Shown piece after piece: positions 16,957 to 25,808 of a DNA stretch of 64,000 nt. Under the pieces are notes generated by a model. The model did not search any database and was not told the origin of the DNA. It saw only the letters and a list, made by a program, of their open reading frames with translations. Each line of letters opens with the position of its first letter. Position 1 is the first letter of the stretch. The position numbers and the translations under genes are program-made. Source of the DNA: an uncultured Agrobacterium sp. (lineage in GTDB: Bacteria; Pseudomonadota; Alphaproteobacteria; Rhizobiales; Rhizobiaceae); the NCBI GenBank assembly GCA_913777615.1, contig CAJYTK010000011.1, forward strand, positions 390,103 to 454,102, written 5' to 3'.

Positions 16957-18843
16957 ATGGCACATGTAGCAGCGACGGGCGCAGAAAAAGCGCGCCCCAT
17001 GACAGCGGAGGAGAAGAAGGTCATTTTCGCCTCTTCTCTCGGCACGGTGTTCGAGTGGTACGACTTTTATCTCTATGGTTCGCTCGCCATCTATATCGGC
17101 GCGAACTTCTTCAGCCAGTATCCGGAAACGACGCGCAATATCTTCGCGCTCCTGGCCTTTGCGGCAGGCTTCCTCGTTCGGCCATTCGGCGCTCTGGTCT
17201 TCGGCCGTCTTGGCGATATCGTCGGACGTAAATACACCTTCCTCGTGACCATTCTGATTATGGGTTTCTCGACCTTTGTGGTCGGCATTCTGCCAGGTGC
17301 CGCGCAGATCGGCATTGCGGCTCCCATCATCCTTATCCTCCTGCGCATGCTTCAGGGTCTGGCACTCGGTGGCGAGTATGGCGGGGCGGCCACCTATGTG
17401 GCTGAGCATGCACCGAATGGCCGTCGCGGCTATTATACGTCATGGATTCAGACCACGGCGACGCTCGGACTTTTTCTGTCGCTGGTCGTCATTCTCGGTG
17501 TTCAGTTTAGCGTCGGCAAGGAAGCCTTTGCTGCCTGGGGCTGGCGCATTCCCTTCATGCTGTCCGTTATCCTTCTTGGTGTCTCGGTCTGGATTCGTCT
17601 GAAAATGAACGAATCTCCCGCCTTCAAGAAGATGAAGGCAGAAGGCAAGACCTCCAAGGCGCCGCTCAGCGAAGCCTTCGGCCAGTGGAAGAACGCCAAG
17701 ATCGCAATCATTGCGCTCCTCGGCGCTGTCGTTGGCCAGGCAGTTGTGTGGTACACGGGTCAGTTCTACGCGCTCTTCTTCCTCCAGAGCATTCTGAAGG
17801 TTGATGGCCAATCGGCAAACATCATGGTCGCCTGCGCCCTGCTACTCGGCACCGGCTTCTTCGTTCTCTTCGGTTGGCTTTCCGACAAGGTCGGTCGCAA
17901 ACCGATCATCATGGCGGGCCTCGTTCTGGCGATGCTTACCTATTTCCCGCTGTTTAAAGCGCTGACTTGGGCAGGCAACCCTGCGCTTGCACAGGCCCAA
18001 GCGTCGGTTCGCGCAACGGTGACCGCAGCACCCGGTGACTGCAAATTCCAGTTCAACCCCACGGGTACGGCGAAGTTTACGACATCCTGCGATATCGCGA
18101 CCGCGTTCCTCACCCGCAACTCAGTGCCTTATGATGTGGTCGAAGGTCCAGCCGGACAGCCAGCAGTGGTGAAAATCGCTGACGCTACTGTCACCAGCTA
18201 TGATGCCGTCTCCGCAGGTGCCGATGCAGCCGCGAAGGATCGCGCTTTCCAGAAGCAGATCAACATTGCTCTGCATGACGGCGGTTATCCGCTGGTCCGT
18301 GGTGCCGCTCAAGTTCCTGCAGCAAAGCTCGATGCATTCGTCGCTGCAAATCCGGAACTGGCGCTCAACGCAGATGCAGTGCGCGCCACACCTGCCAAAA
18401 CCGTTCCAGTCGACAAGCTGGTTGCCGACAAGCTGCTGACAGCGGCTGAAGCCAATGGTGCAACCGAGATGGCCGTCTATACGGTGCCAGGCGGCGGCGC
18501 ATTCACCATGGTTGCCGATCCAGCTGCGGTGAACTGGGTAGTGATTATCGCGGTCCTGACCGTCCTCGTCATCTATGTGACGATGGTCTACGGCCCGATT
18601 GCAGCTTTGCTGGTCGAACTCTTCCCCACCCGCATCCGCTACTCTGGCATGTCCCTGCCCTACCATATCGGTAACGGCTGGTTCGGCGGTCTTCTCCCGG
18701 CAACGGCTTTTGCGATGAGTGCGGCCAAGGGCGATATCTACTATGGTCTCTGGTACCCGATCGTCTTTGCCGGCATCACGCTCGTGATCGGCCTGCTCTT
18801 CCTGCCGGAAACAAAGGATCGCGACATCCATAAGATGGATTGA
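16957..18843 (+). CDS. MFS metabolite:H+ symporter (MHS type) with large periplasmic insert
   Basis: The 628-residue carrier opens with SSLGTVFEWYDFYLYGSLA, the signature of the MHS (ProP/KgtP/shikimate) branch, then shows the DIVGRKYT loop 2-3 motif and LSDKVGRKP in loop 8-9. Family members are about 430-550 residues. Here about 180 extra residues, rich in Ala/Val/Asp with few hydrophobic runs (18000-18530), sit between helices 9 and 10; the cytoplasmic loop before helix 9 implies that this insert is periplasmic. The substrate is unknown. GGAGG about eight bases before the ATG at 16957 decides the start over one at 16876. Confidence 0.9.
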   Translation: MAHVAATGAEKARPMTAEEKKVIFASSLGTVFEWYDFYLYGSLAIYIGANFFSQYPETTRNIFALLAFAAGFLVRPFGALVFGRLGDIVGRKYTFLVTILIMGFSTFVVGILPGAAQIGIAAPIILILLRMLQGLALGGEYGGAATYVAEHAPNGRRGYYTSWIQTTATLGLFLSLVVILGVQFSVGKEAFAAWGWRIPFMLSVILLGVSVWIRLKMNESPAFKKMKAEGKTSKAPLSEAFGQWKNAKIAIIALLGAVVGQAVVWYTGQFYALFFLQSILKVDGQSANIMVACALLLGTGFFVLFGWLSDKVGRKPIIMAGLVLAMLTYFPLFKALTWAGNPALAQAQASVRATVTAAPGDCKFQFNPTGTAKFTTSCDIATAFLTRNSVPYDVVEGPAGQPAVVKIADATVTSYDAVSAGADAAAKDRAFQKQINIALHDGGYPLVRGAAQVPAAKLDAFVAANPELALNADAVRATPAKTVPVDKLVADKLLTAAEANGATEMAVYTVPGGGAFTMVADPAAVNWVVIIAVLTVLVIYVTMVYGPIAALLVELFPTRIRYSGMSLPYHIGNGWFGGLLPATAFAMSAAKGDIYYGLWYPIVFAGITLVIGLLFLPETKDRDIHKMD

Positions 18844-18865
18844 GCATCCCTCTCACACCCAAAAG

Positions 18866-18896
18866 AAAACCCGGCGAGACGACCGCCGGGTTTTTT
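18866..18896. terminator. Bidirectional terminator between MFS gene and uxuB
   Basis: CCCGGCG at 18870-18876 pairs with CGCCGGG at 18884-18890, flanked by an A-run on the left and six T residues on the right. It can stop transcription from both converging genes. Confidence 0.85.
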
Positions 18897-18916
18897 ATTA
18901 AGGAAAATTTGGAAAC

Positions 18917-20323
18917 TTAGGCCTTGAGGTCCTTCAGTTCTGCGTTGACGCGATCGCGCCAGGCCCGGTTCTGGACCAATGCCGGCGGAAACAGTCCGTC
19001 GATAGCGAAGAAGGAGGCCGAGGGATCGCTCGGATCGACGGCGCGGGCAGCGGCAAGGATTTCCTCGCGACGCGGATCGTCGAGAGTTCCACGCTTGTGG
19101 ATCGAAGCAATCCAGAGTGCGATCACATAGGCAAATTCTGCCGCATCGCGGCCCGCCTCCAGCGTCTCCACCGTCGCTGCGAGAGCACGCTGTGGCAGCT
19201 TCTGGCTGGTGTCCATGGCAATCTGGACATTCTTGTGCGCAATGGTCGGATTGGCGAAACGCTCGATAAGCTCGTCCATATAGGCCGGCAGATCGATGCC
19301 CGGCACTGGATCAAGCGTCTTGACCGCTGCCTGCATGTGCCGTCTGACCTTCTCGACGAATTCAGGAACGGCCATCACGTCACGCACGAACTCCAGATCA
19401 TTCAGGATGCCGAGATGAGCAATCATGGTGTGCGGGCCGTTGAGAAGACGAAGCTTCATCTTCTCATAGGGCTCGACGGCCTTTACGAAGACGGCGCCGC
19501 CCGCCTCCCAGGCGGGGCGACCTGAAACGAAATTCTCTTCGATGACCCATTGCATGAATGGCTCGGTCTCGATCGAAAGCTTGTCTTCAACACCGAGAAG
19601 AGCTTGCGCACGCGCACGGCTCTCGCCCGTCGCCGCAGGCACGATACGATCGACCATGCTGCAGGGGAACGCACCGTTCTCAGCAATCCAACGCGCCAGT
19701 TCCGGGTCGCGTCGCTCTGCCATTTCCAGCACGAGGCGACGAACCACATGGCCGTTGGAGGGCAGGTTATCACAGCAAAGCACAGTGTAAGGAGCGATCC
19801 CCTTTTCGCGGCGCTTGGCGAGACCTTCGACGAGGAAACCGATCGCACCGATCGGTTCATGCGGATTGGCTAGATCGGCGGCAACGGATGGATGTTTCAG
19901 ATCAAGGCCCCCTGACACAGGATCAAGACCGTAGGCCTTCTCACTGACCGTCAGGGTAACGATTTTAATGGTTTCGCTGGCGAGATAATCGAGCACATCC
20001 GCGCCGCGTTCTGCAGCACAAAGCCAATCCACCGTCGCACCAATGACTTCCGCCGTATCGCCCTTCGCATTGCGCACGATGACGGAGTAGAGACCATCCT
20101 GTTCGGCAAGCGCCTCCACCGGATCGGGTGAACGAAGGTTGACGGCAACGATGCCCCAGGGGCCGAACTGCTCTGACAGAGCGCGTTGCGTATAGACGGC
20201 CTGGTGGGCGCGGTGGAATGCGCCAAGACCCATGTGTATGATGCCGGGCTGCAGATCTGCTCTGTCATAGGAAGGCAAAGCAACAGCGTCAGGCAATATC
20301 ATTGAAGAAGACAATCTGCTCAT
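18917..20323 (-). CDS. uxuB: Fructuronate reductase / mannitol dehydrogenase family (UxuB)
   Basis: The 468-residue polyol dehydrogenase-family protein has the N-terminal HMGLGAFHRAHQAVYTQ motif, the Rossmann region, the catalytic-site segment CSMVDRIVPA and the MKLRLLNGPHTMIAHLG lysine/asparagine motif. Next to uxuA it is best read as D-mannonate oxidoreductase, interconverting fructuronate and mannonate with NAD. A TTG start at 20329 is possible, but the ATG at 20323, two bases after the uxuA stop, is preferred. It ends the minus-strand sugar-acid operon. Confidence 0.9.
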   Translation of the reverse strand: MSRLSSSMILPDAVALPSYDRADLQPGIIHMGLGAFHRAHQAVYTQRALSEQFGPWGIVAVNLRSPDPVEALAEQDGLYSVIVRNAKGDTAEVIGATVDWLCAAERGADVLDYLASETIKIVTLTVSEKAYGLDPVSGGLDLKHPSVAADLANPHEPIGAIGFLVEGLAKRREKGIAPYTVLCCDNLPSNGHVVRRLVLEMAERRDPELARWIAENGAFPCSMVDRIVPAATGESRARAQALLGVEDKLSIETEPFMQWVIEENFVSGRPAWEAGGAVFVKAVEPYEKMKLRLLNGPHTMIAHLGILNDLEFVRDVMAVPEFVEKVRRHMQAAVKTLDPVPGIDLPAYMDELIERFANPTIAHKNVQIAMDTSQKLPQRALAATVETLEAGRDAAEFAYVIALWIASIHKRGTLDDPRREEILAAARAVDPSDPSASFFAIDGLFPPALVQNRAWRDRVNAELKDLKA

Positions 20324-20325
20324 GA

Positions 20326-21522
20326 TCAAATAATTCCGTGAATGGGATGAGAAAGAGTACGCTCGATGCCACGCAGCTCTGCAAGGCCCTTAAGGCGGCC
20401 GATAGCCGGATAACCGGGCTGGGCACCACGGGTCGCGTCATCCAGAATTTCCTGTCCGTGATCCGGTCGCATGGGAATTTGATGGTCGGAGAGACCGGCA
20501 TTCAGGCGACGCTTCTCTTCGGCAAGAAGGGCAGCGATGACGGCAATCATATCCGTGCCGCCTTCCAGATGCTCGTCCTCGAAGAAGGAGCACGGCACAG
20601 TGTCCGTATCACGCGTGACATTGCGCAGATGAACAAAGTGGATGCGATCGGCAAAGCGCTTGGCGATGAAGGGAAGATCGTTATCCTCTCGCGCCCCCAA
20701 TGAGCCGGTGCAGAGTGTCACACCATTCGCACGGCTATCCACCGCCTTCAGCATATGCGCGTAATCGTCTTGCGTCGAAAGGATACGCGGGAGACCGAGC
20801 AGCGGCCATGGCGGATCGTCGCCATGAGCGCAAAGATTGATGCCGACATCTTCGGCCACCGGCACGACCTCGGAGAGGAAATCGACGAGGTTCTGCTGCA
20901 ACCTTGCCCGGTCGATTCCGTGATAGCTGCGCAGCTTTTCCAGAAGTTGATCGAGCGTGTATCCGTCGGCTGAGCCGGGAAGCCCTGCGCCGATATTTCT
21001 GCCAAGCGCGGTAATCTTCGCGTCCGCCATCCCCGCGAAGCGGCGTGCTGCCTCGTCCACCAGCCAATCAGGATAATCGGCAGTGGCATTCGGGCGCTTG
21101 AGAATATGGACATCGAAGGCGGCAAAATCGGTCAGGTCAAAGCGCATTGCCTTTGCACCATGACGGGTCTCCCATCTCAGATCCGTCCGGGTCCAGTCCA
21201 GCACCGGCATGAAGTTATAGCAGACCGTGCGAATACCGCTGGCGGAAAGCCGGCGAAGTGTTTCCTGCCAGTTGGTAATATGCTGCTTCCAGTCGCCGGT
21301 CTGTGTCTTGATGTCTTCCGACATCCACACACTTTCCACCACGTCCCAGTAAAGTCCGCCCGCCTTGATTTCGGCATGACGCTTCTCGATTTCGTCGACG
21401 GGCCAGACGTCGCCTGTCGGAATGTGGTGCAACGCGCTGACAATGCCGACAGCACCGGCCTGTGCGGCATCCTGAACCGTTACCCTGTCCACTGGTCCGA
21501 ACCAGCGCCATGTATGTCTCAT
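20326..21522 (-). CDS. uxuA: Mannonate dehydratase (UxuA)
   Basis: The 398-residue TIM-barrel protein begins MRHTWRWFGPVDRVTVQDAAQAGAVGIVSALHHIPTGDVWP and shows the UxuA hallmarks ICAHGDDPP (metal site, here read as NLCAHGDDPPWPLLGLPRI), TLCTGSLGAREDND and HFVHLRNV. It dehydrates D-mannonate to 2-keto-3-deoxygluconate, the step after UxuB. It lies 17 bases after the idonate-type dehydrogenase gene and two bases before uxuB. Confidence 0.95.
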   Translation of the reverse strand: MRHTWRWFGPVDRVTVQDAAQAGAVGIVSALHHIPTGDVWPVDEIEKRHAEIKAGGLYWDVVESVWMSEDIKTQTGDWKQHITNWQETLRRLSASGIRTVCYNFMPVLDWTRTDLRWETRHGAKAMRFDLTDFAAFDVHILKRPNATADYPDWLVDEAARRFAGMADAKITALGRNIGAGLPGSADGYTLDQLLEKLRSYHGIDRARLQQNLVDFLSEVVPVAEDVGINLCAHGDDPPWPLLGLPRILSTQDDYAHMLKAVDSRANGVTLCTGSLGAREDNDLPFIAKRFADRIHFVHLRNVTRDTDTVPCSFFEDEHLEGGTDMIAVIAALLAEEKRRLNAGLSDHQIPMRPDHGQEILDDATRGAQPGYPAIGRLKGLAELRGIERTLSHPIHGII

Positions 21523-21539
21523 GATATTATCCTCTGAAT

Positions 21540-22589
21540 TTAGTGCTGGTCGCTGAAGGTGATCTGCACCTTGCAGGCCACGTGGCGGTCACCGGCCTGT
21601 TCAAAGGCCTCGACCGCCTGTTCAAGCGGAAAATGATGCGAAATGATCGGCCGCACATCGATGGCGCGAGAGGAGATCAGCGAGACTGCCTCGGCAAATT
21701 CCGCGTGGAAACGTTGTGATCCACGCCAGACGATCTCCTTGCCTACCAAAAGGTTGAGCGGGATGGTGATGTCTCCCGTGACCCCGACCTGTACCAGCGT
21801 GCCGCGCGGCTTGATGGCGCTGAAGGCTGAGCGAAGCGCAGGTGCTGCCGCCGAACAATCGAAAACGACGTCGAAGCTTCCCTTGTTCTCCTGATAAGGC
21901 GCAAGCGCCTGCGGGTTGGTGGCGACGTTGATCGTTCCTGTTGCGCCCATGGCGGGTGCGCGGGCGACCGCCGCGTCCGCAAGGTCCGTCACAATGATCT
22001 CGTCCGCGCCAGCATGTCTTGCGGCGGCAACCGTCAAGAGCCCGATCGGCCCTGCTCCGGTGACGAGCACGCTCTTGCCGGAAAGATCACCGGCCTGTGC
22101 GACGGCGTGCAGGCAAACGGCAAGCGGTTCTGCGCAAGCTGCCTCATGCGGGGTTACGCCTCCGGTAAAGGCGAAGCACTGTTTGGCGGATACAACAAGA
22201 TGGTCGCGAAACATGCCCTGTTCGTGCGGCAGCCGCATGGCGCTTCCCATGAAACGCATGTCGAGGCAATGAATAGGCATACCCTTGAGGCAATAATCGC
22301 AAGCACCGCAGGGCTGCGATGGATTGACCGCGACCAGCGCGCCGATCGCAAGATGACTGACACCGGCACCGAGTTGCTCGACATAGCCCGAAGCTTCATG
22401 TCCGGAAATGATCGGCTCGCGCACCTGTACCGGCCCAAAACCGCCATCCTGATAATAATGGAGGTCCGATCCACAAATACCGCCGGATGCCATGCGAAGA
22501 AGGACTTCGCCTTTCCCTGGCTGCGAATAGTCCTGCGTTTCGACCTTGAGGTCTCTTTTGCCGTAAAGACGCGCCACGCGTGTCAGCAT
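21540..22589 (-). CDS. idnD: Zinc dehydrogenase, L-idonate 5-dehydrogenase type
   Basis: The 349-residue medium-chain zinc dehydrogenase has GICGSDLHYYQDGGFGPV, GHEASGYV, a structural zinc loop CGACDYCLKGMPIHC, and TGAGPIGLLTVAAARHAGADEIIVTD. The DLHYYQDGGFG and RFMGSAMRLPHEQG segments are typical of idonate 5-dehydrogenases, which oxidise L-idonate to 5-keto-gluconate. Placement between TRAP permease genes and uxuAB supports a sugar-acid substrate; the precise one is inference. Confidence 0.85.
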   Translation of the reverse strand: MLTRVARLYGKRDLKVETQDYSQPGKGEVLLRMASGGICGSDLHYYQDGGFGPVQVREPIISGHEASGYVEQLGAGVSHLAIGALVAVNPSQPCGACDYCLKGMPIHCLDMRFMGSAMRLPHEQGMFRDHLVVSAKQCFAFTGGVTPHEAACAEPLAVCLHAVAQAGDLSGKSVLVTGAGPIGLLTVAAARHAGADEIIVTDLADAAVARAPAMGATGTINVATNPQALAPYQENKGSFDVVFDCSAAAPALRSAFSAIKPRGTLVQVGVTGDITIPLNLLVGKEIVWRGSQRFHAEFAEAVSLISSRAIDVRPIISHHFPLEQAVEAFEQAGDRHVACKVQITFSDQH

Positions 22590-22621
22590 TTCCAGTCGAC
22601 TTTCTTTGTAGTGTTAGACGA

Positions 22622-22649
22622 GGTCCGCGCGGCAAGTGCCGCGCGGACC
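22622..22649 (-). other. Perfect intercistronic hairpin between TRAP and idnD genes
   Basis: GGTCCGCGCGGC at 22622-22633 pairs perfectly with 22638-22649 around an AAGT loop. No T-run follows, so the likely role is to stabilise or process the transcript and give the upstream TRAP genes and the downstream catabolic genes different levels. Confidence 0.6.
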
Positions 22650-22661
22650 GAAGAGTGTGAC

Positions 22662-24068
22662 CTATCGGATCAGCCCCATTTCCTGCGGCAACCAAAGTGT
22701 GATCGCCGGAATGAAGGTGATCAGTATCAGCGCCACGAAGAGAGGAACCAGCCACGGCAGGATTGCTATGGTCGTTCGCTCCACCGAGAGCTTCGCAACG
22801 CGTGAGAGAACGAAGAGCACCATGCCAAGCGGCGGATGTAGCAGGCCGATCATAAGGTTCAGCGTCATGATGATCCCGAAATGCACCGGATCGATGTGGA
22901 ACTGCAAGACCAGCGGCAACAGGATCGGCACCAGAATGGTGATAGCGGCAATCGTATCGAGGAAGCAGCCGACAAACAGCATAAGCAGGTTGACCAGCAC
23001 GAGGAAAATCCACTTGCTGTCCGTTAGCGTCAGAATTGCCGACGACAGCACCTGCGCTGCCTGGCTGACAGTCAGAAGCCATGCGAAGACCGAAGCTGCC
23101 GCCACGATAAACAGAACCGATGCCGTGGTTTCGATCGTGTCGAAGGTTGCCTTCGCCAGTGTCTTGAGGGTCATTGTGCGGTAACGAACGAGACCGAGGA
23201 AGAGCGACCAGAGAACCGCAGCAACCGCCGCTTCCGTGGGTGTGAACCAGCCCATCGTCATGCCACCGATCAGTATGACAGGCGTCATCAGCGCCATCAC
23301 GGCGGAGAAATCGAAGTACCAGTCGCAGAAGATCAGCACCACGAGAGCAATCAGAATGGCAAGGTTCAGAGACAGGCCGAACATAGTCATGACGTAGATG
23401 CTGACCGGCACGAGCATGACGATGAAGACTTCGAAAGACGCGCCGAAGATGGTGCGCAAGCTAAAGGGCGTGTCCGACCCCCACTGTTTGACATAGGCGA
23501 AGACAGCAACCGTGATCATCATCAATAGCGTCATGACGACGCCCGGAAGGATGCCCGCCATGAACAGCGCGCCGATCGAGACGTTGGCCATCATGCCATA
23601 AATGACAAAAGGCAGGGACGGCGGAAAGATAGGACCAAGCGTTGCCGAAGCGGCGGTGACCCCGACCGCAGCTTCAACCGGGTAGCCGTGATCCTTCATG
23701 GCCTTGATTTCGATCGTGCCTATACCCGCAGCATCTGCCAGAGCCGTGCCGGACATGCCGGAGAAGATCACCGAGCCGATGATGTTGACCTGAGCGAGAC
23801 CACCCTTCATCCAGCCTACAAGCGCCACGGCAAAGGAATAGATGCGGCCCGTCACGCCGGCCGAGTTCATCAGGTTGCCGGCCAGAATGAAGAAGGGCAC
23901 CGCAAGAAGCGGAAAGCTTTCGACGCCCGCGATCATGCGTTGGGCGGCGATGATATCCGGCGCGACGTTGTAAGAGACAATATAGAGCAGTGACGACACT
24001 GCCATGGATATGGCGACAGGCAGGCCGACGACCATCAAAACGAGGAAAGAACCGATCAGCAGCAGCAT
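22662..24068 (-). CDS. TRAP transporter large permease (DctM type)
   Basis: The 468-residue hydrophobic protein begins LLIGSFLVLMVVGLPVAISMAVSSLLY and contains the DctM motifs PFFILAGNLMNSAGVT, SGMSGTALADAAGIGTIEIKAM and LGPIFPPSLPFVIYGM. About a dozen membrane helices are evident. It is the channel subunit of a sodium-driven TRAP importer. It follows the small permease by one base and precedes idnD, so it probably imports the sugar acid used by UxuAB and IdnD. Confidence 0.93.
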   Translation of the reverse strand: MLLLIGSFLVLMVVGLPVAISMAVSSLLYIVSYNVAPDIIAAQRMIAGVESFPLLAVPFFILAGNLMNSAGVTGRIYSFAVALVGWMKGGLAQVNIIGSVIFSGMSGTALADAAGIGTIEIKAMKDHGYPVEAAVGVTAASATLGPIFPPSLPFVIYGMMANVSIGALFMAGILPGVVMTLLMMITVAVFAYVKQWGSDTPFSLRTIFGASFEVFIVMLVPVSIYVMTMFGLSLNLAILIALVVLIFCDWYFDFSAVMALMTPVILIGGMTMGWFTPTEAAVAAVLWSLFLGLVRYRTMTLKTLAKATFDTIETTASVLFIVAAASVFAWLLTVSQAAQVLSSAILTLTDSKWIFLVLVNLLMLFVGCFLDTIAAITILVPILLPLVLQFHIDPVHFGIIMTLNLMIGLLHPPLGMVLFVLSRVAKLSVERTTIAILPWLVPLFVALILITFIPAITLWLPQEMGLIR

Positions 24069-24069
24069 C

Positions 24070-24645
24070 TCAAATCTCCTCGCTCGTCTGGAATTCTTCC
24101 GGCCGCTCCAGAACGGAGAAGCCGCGACGCTGATTGGCCACGAAAACCTGGACCGAGCGCAGGAACATCAGCACAAATGCGCCGAAGACGGTGTAAAAGA
24201 CAATGTTGCGTGGCAGCGCCACCGTGACCATTTCCTCGTCCGCTACGATCTCCAGATAACGCCACATCAGCCAAGAGCCGTAGGCGAAAAAACCGATGCG
24301 GATGACATCGACGAGGATCGCCATGATGCGCGTCAGATTTGGCGGCAGGTAGTGATAAAGCACGTCGACCTGGATGTGGCGCGACATGCGAACGCACATG
24401 ACCGAGCCGAGGAAGACGACGCCGATCAGGCAGTTGACGGCGATTTCTTCCGTCCACGCGTAGCTGTCGTTGAGAACATAGCGCGTGAAGAACTGGAGGA
24501 ACACGCAACCCGTCATCATCCAGAAAAGGGCGAGCGTCAGCCAGTCTTCAAAGGCGTAAACGGAAAGGTCGGCATCCGGCGGGGCCTCGTCGAACGTATG
24601 GGCAAGTTCCTCGGGCGTGACCTGAGTATGAATTTCCTGCGTCAT
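24070..24645 (-). CDS. TRAP transporter small permease (DctQ type)
   Basis: The 191-residue protein has four membrane helices, with the DctQ-type YAWTEEIAVNCLIGVVFLGSVMCVRMSRHIQVDVLYHYLP motif around helices 2-3. It bridges the binding protein and DctM. The ORF can extend to 24675, but the ATG at 24645 gives MTQEIHTQ and the usual length. No strong ribosome site is visible. A gap of 111 bases separates it from dctP. Confidence 0.88.
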   Translation of the reverse strand: MTQEIHTQVTPEELAHTFDEAPPDADLSVYAFEDWLTLALFWMMTGCVFLQFFTRYVLNDSYAWTEEIAVNCLIGVVFLGSVMCVRMSRHIQVDVLYHYLPPNLTRIMAILVDVIRIGFFAYGSWLMWRYLEIVADEEMVTVALPRNIVFYTVFGAFVLMFLRSVQVFVANQRRGFSVLERPEEFQTSEEI

Positions 24646-24756
24646 TGAAATGATCCGGTTGGAGCATCGGCGCAAGCAGCAGGTTCAAGATGCGCTCATC
24701 TGCCGGTGCTGAAAACGAGAAGGATAGCGCGGAGCAAGCCCCGCGCCATGCGCGAT

Positions 24757-25731
24757 TTACTGGATGGCGCGGATCGCTTCCCAATCGGCCTTGTTGTATC
24801 CGAAGTCTTCGAACTTCACCTTGTCGAGCACGTTCTTTTCGAAGTCGGCCTTGTCGACTTCCGTCACGGTCAAGCCACGCTTCTTGAAGTCGTCAACAAG
24901 CGCCACTTCCCTTTCCTCGATGATTTTCGTCGTCTTGGTGGCGGCTTCCTGCATCACGTCGACGAAGATTTTCTTGTCTTCGTCAGAGAGACTTGCCCAG
25001 CGCGACTTGGAGATGACCGTGTTGAGGTGGTCAACAATGTGGCCGGTCAGAACGATGTTCTTCTGCACTTCAAAGAACTTCTTCGCCTCGATGGTCGTCA
25101 GCGGGTTTTCCTGCGCATCGACGGTGCCGTTCTGCAGCGCGAGGTAGACCTCGGCGAAAGCAATTGGCGTGGTGTTGGCGCCGCATGCGCGTGGCATGGC
25201 GAGATAGGCAGGCACGTCGGGAACGCGCATCTTAACCCCGTTCAGGTCGCTGCACTTTTCGATAGGCTTGTTGGATGTCGTGTGACGCGTTCCGTAATAG
25301 CTGACCGCCGCAATCACGTTGCCAGTCTTGTCCTCATAGCCCTTGGCCAGGCGCTTGAAGACGTCGCTCTTGGTGTATGCGATCAGGTGTTCTGGATTGC
25401 GGAAAATGTAAGGGAAATAGGTCACGCCGATCGGCTTGGAATCGCGTGCGGCAAAGCTAGAGCCGGAAATGATGATATCGACCGTGCCGAGTTTCAGGCC
25501 CTGGTTGATATCGGCCTCCTTGCCGAGCTGCGAAGCTGGGAACACATCGATTTTGTAACGACCTTCGGTGCGCTTTTCGATTTCCTTGGCAGCCCAGACA
25601 GACTCGGTGTGGAATGGCTCCGTCGTTTCATAGACGTGAGCCCATTTCAGCACGGTCTGCGCCTGCGCAGATAGTGCGGAAGCCATGATGATCGCTGTGG
25701 CACCCAGCAAGGTTTTCAATCTGAACGTCAT
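24757..25731 (-). CDS. TRAP transporter substrate-binding protein (DctP type)
   Basis: The 324-residue protein has an N-terminal signal peptide (MTFRLKTLLGATAIIMASALSAQAQ, cleavage near AQA-Q) followed by VLKWAHVYETTEPFHTESVWAAKEIEKRTEGRYKIDVFPASQLG, the DctP fold start. The conserved arginine region is KMRVPDVPAYLAM and the LALQNGTVDAQENPLTTI motif identifies the DctP family. It binds the substrate in the periplasm for the DctQM permease. AGGAGA precedes the ATG. It lies 77 bases after the FadR-type regulator gene. Confidence 0.93.
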   Translation of the reverse strand: MTFRLKTLLGATAIIMASALSAQAQTVLKWAHVYETTEPFHTESVWAAKEIEKRTEGRYKIDVFPASQLGKEADINQGLKLGTVDIIISGSSFAARDSKPIGVTYFPYIFRNPEHLIAYTKSDVFKRLAKGYEDKTGNVIAAVSYYGTRHTTSNKPIEKCSDLNGVKMRVPDVPAYLAMPRACGANTTPIAFAEVYLALQNGTVDAQENPLTTIEAKKFFEVQKNIVLTGHIVDHLNTVISKSRWASLSDEDKKIFVDVMQEAATKTTKIIEEREVALVDDFKKRGLTVTEVDKADFEKNVLDKVKFEDFGYNKADWEAIRAIQ

Positions 25732-25759
25732 TTCTTGTCTCCTCCCGAAACAGTGTCAG

Positions 25760-25768
25760 ATGTCTCAT
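25760..25768. promoter_or_regulatory. ATGTCTCAT motif upstream of dctP
   Basis: The nonamer ATGTCTCAT lies 29 bases upstream of the dctP start, and the identical nonamer occurs at 27717-27725 upstream of the Ldh-family gene. It may be an operator half-site of one of the two GntR-type regulators. Evidence is only the shared word. Confidence 0.3.
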
Positions 25769-25808
25769 TCTCTACCGCGCGGATAAACCAAGCGGCATCG
25801 TCCCTCCC

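Noticed and set aside
24706-25674. 322-codon plus-strand frame over dctP
   Set aside because: Antisense to a clear DctP binding protein with signal peptide.
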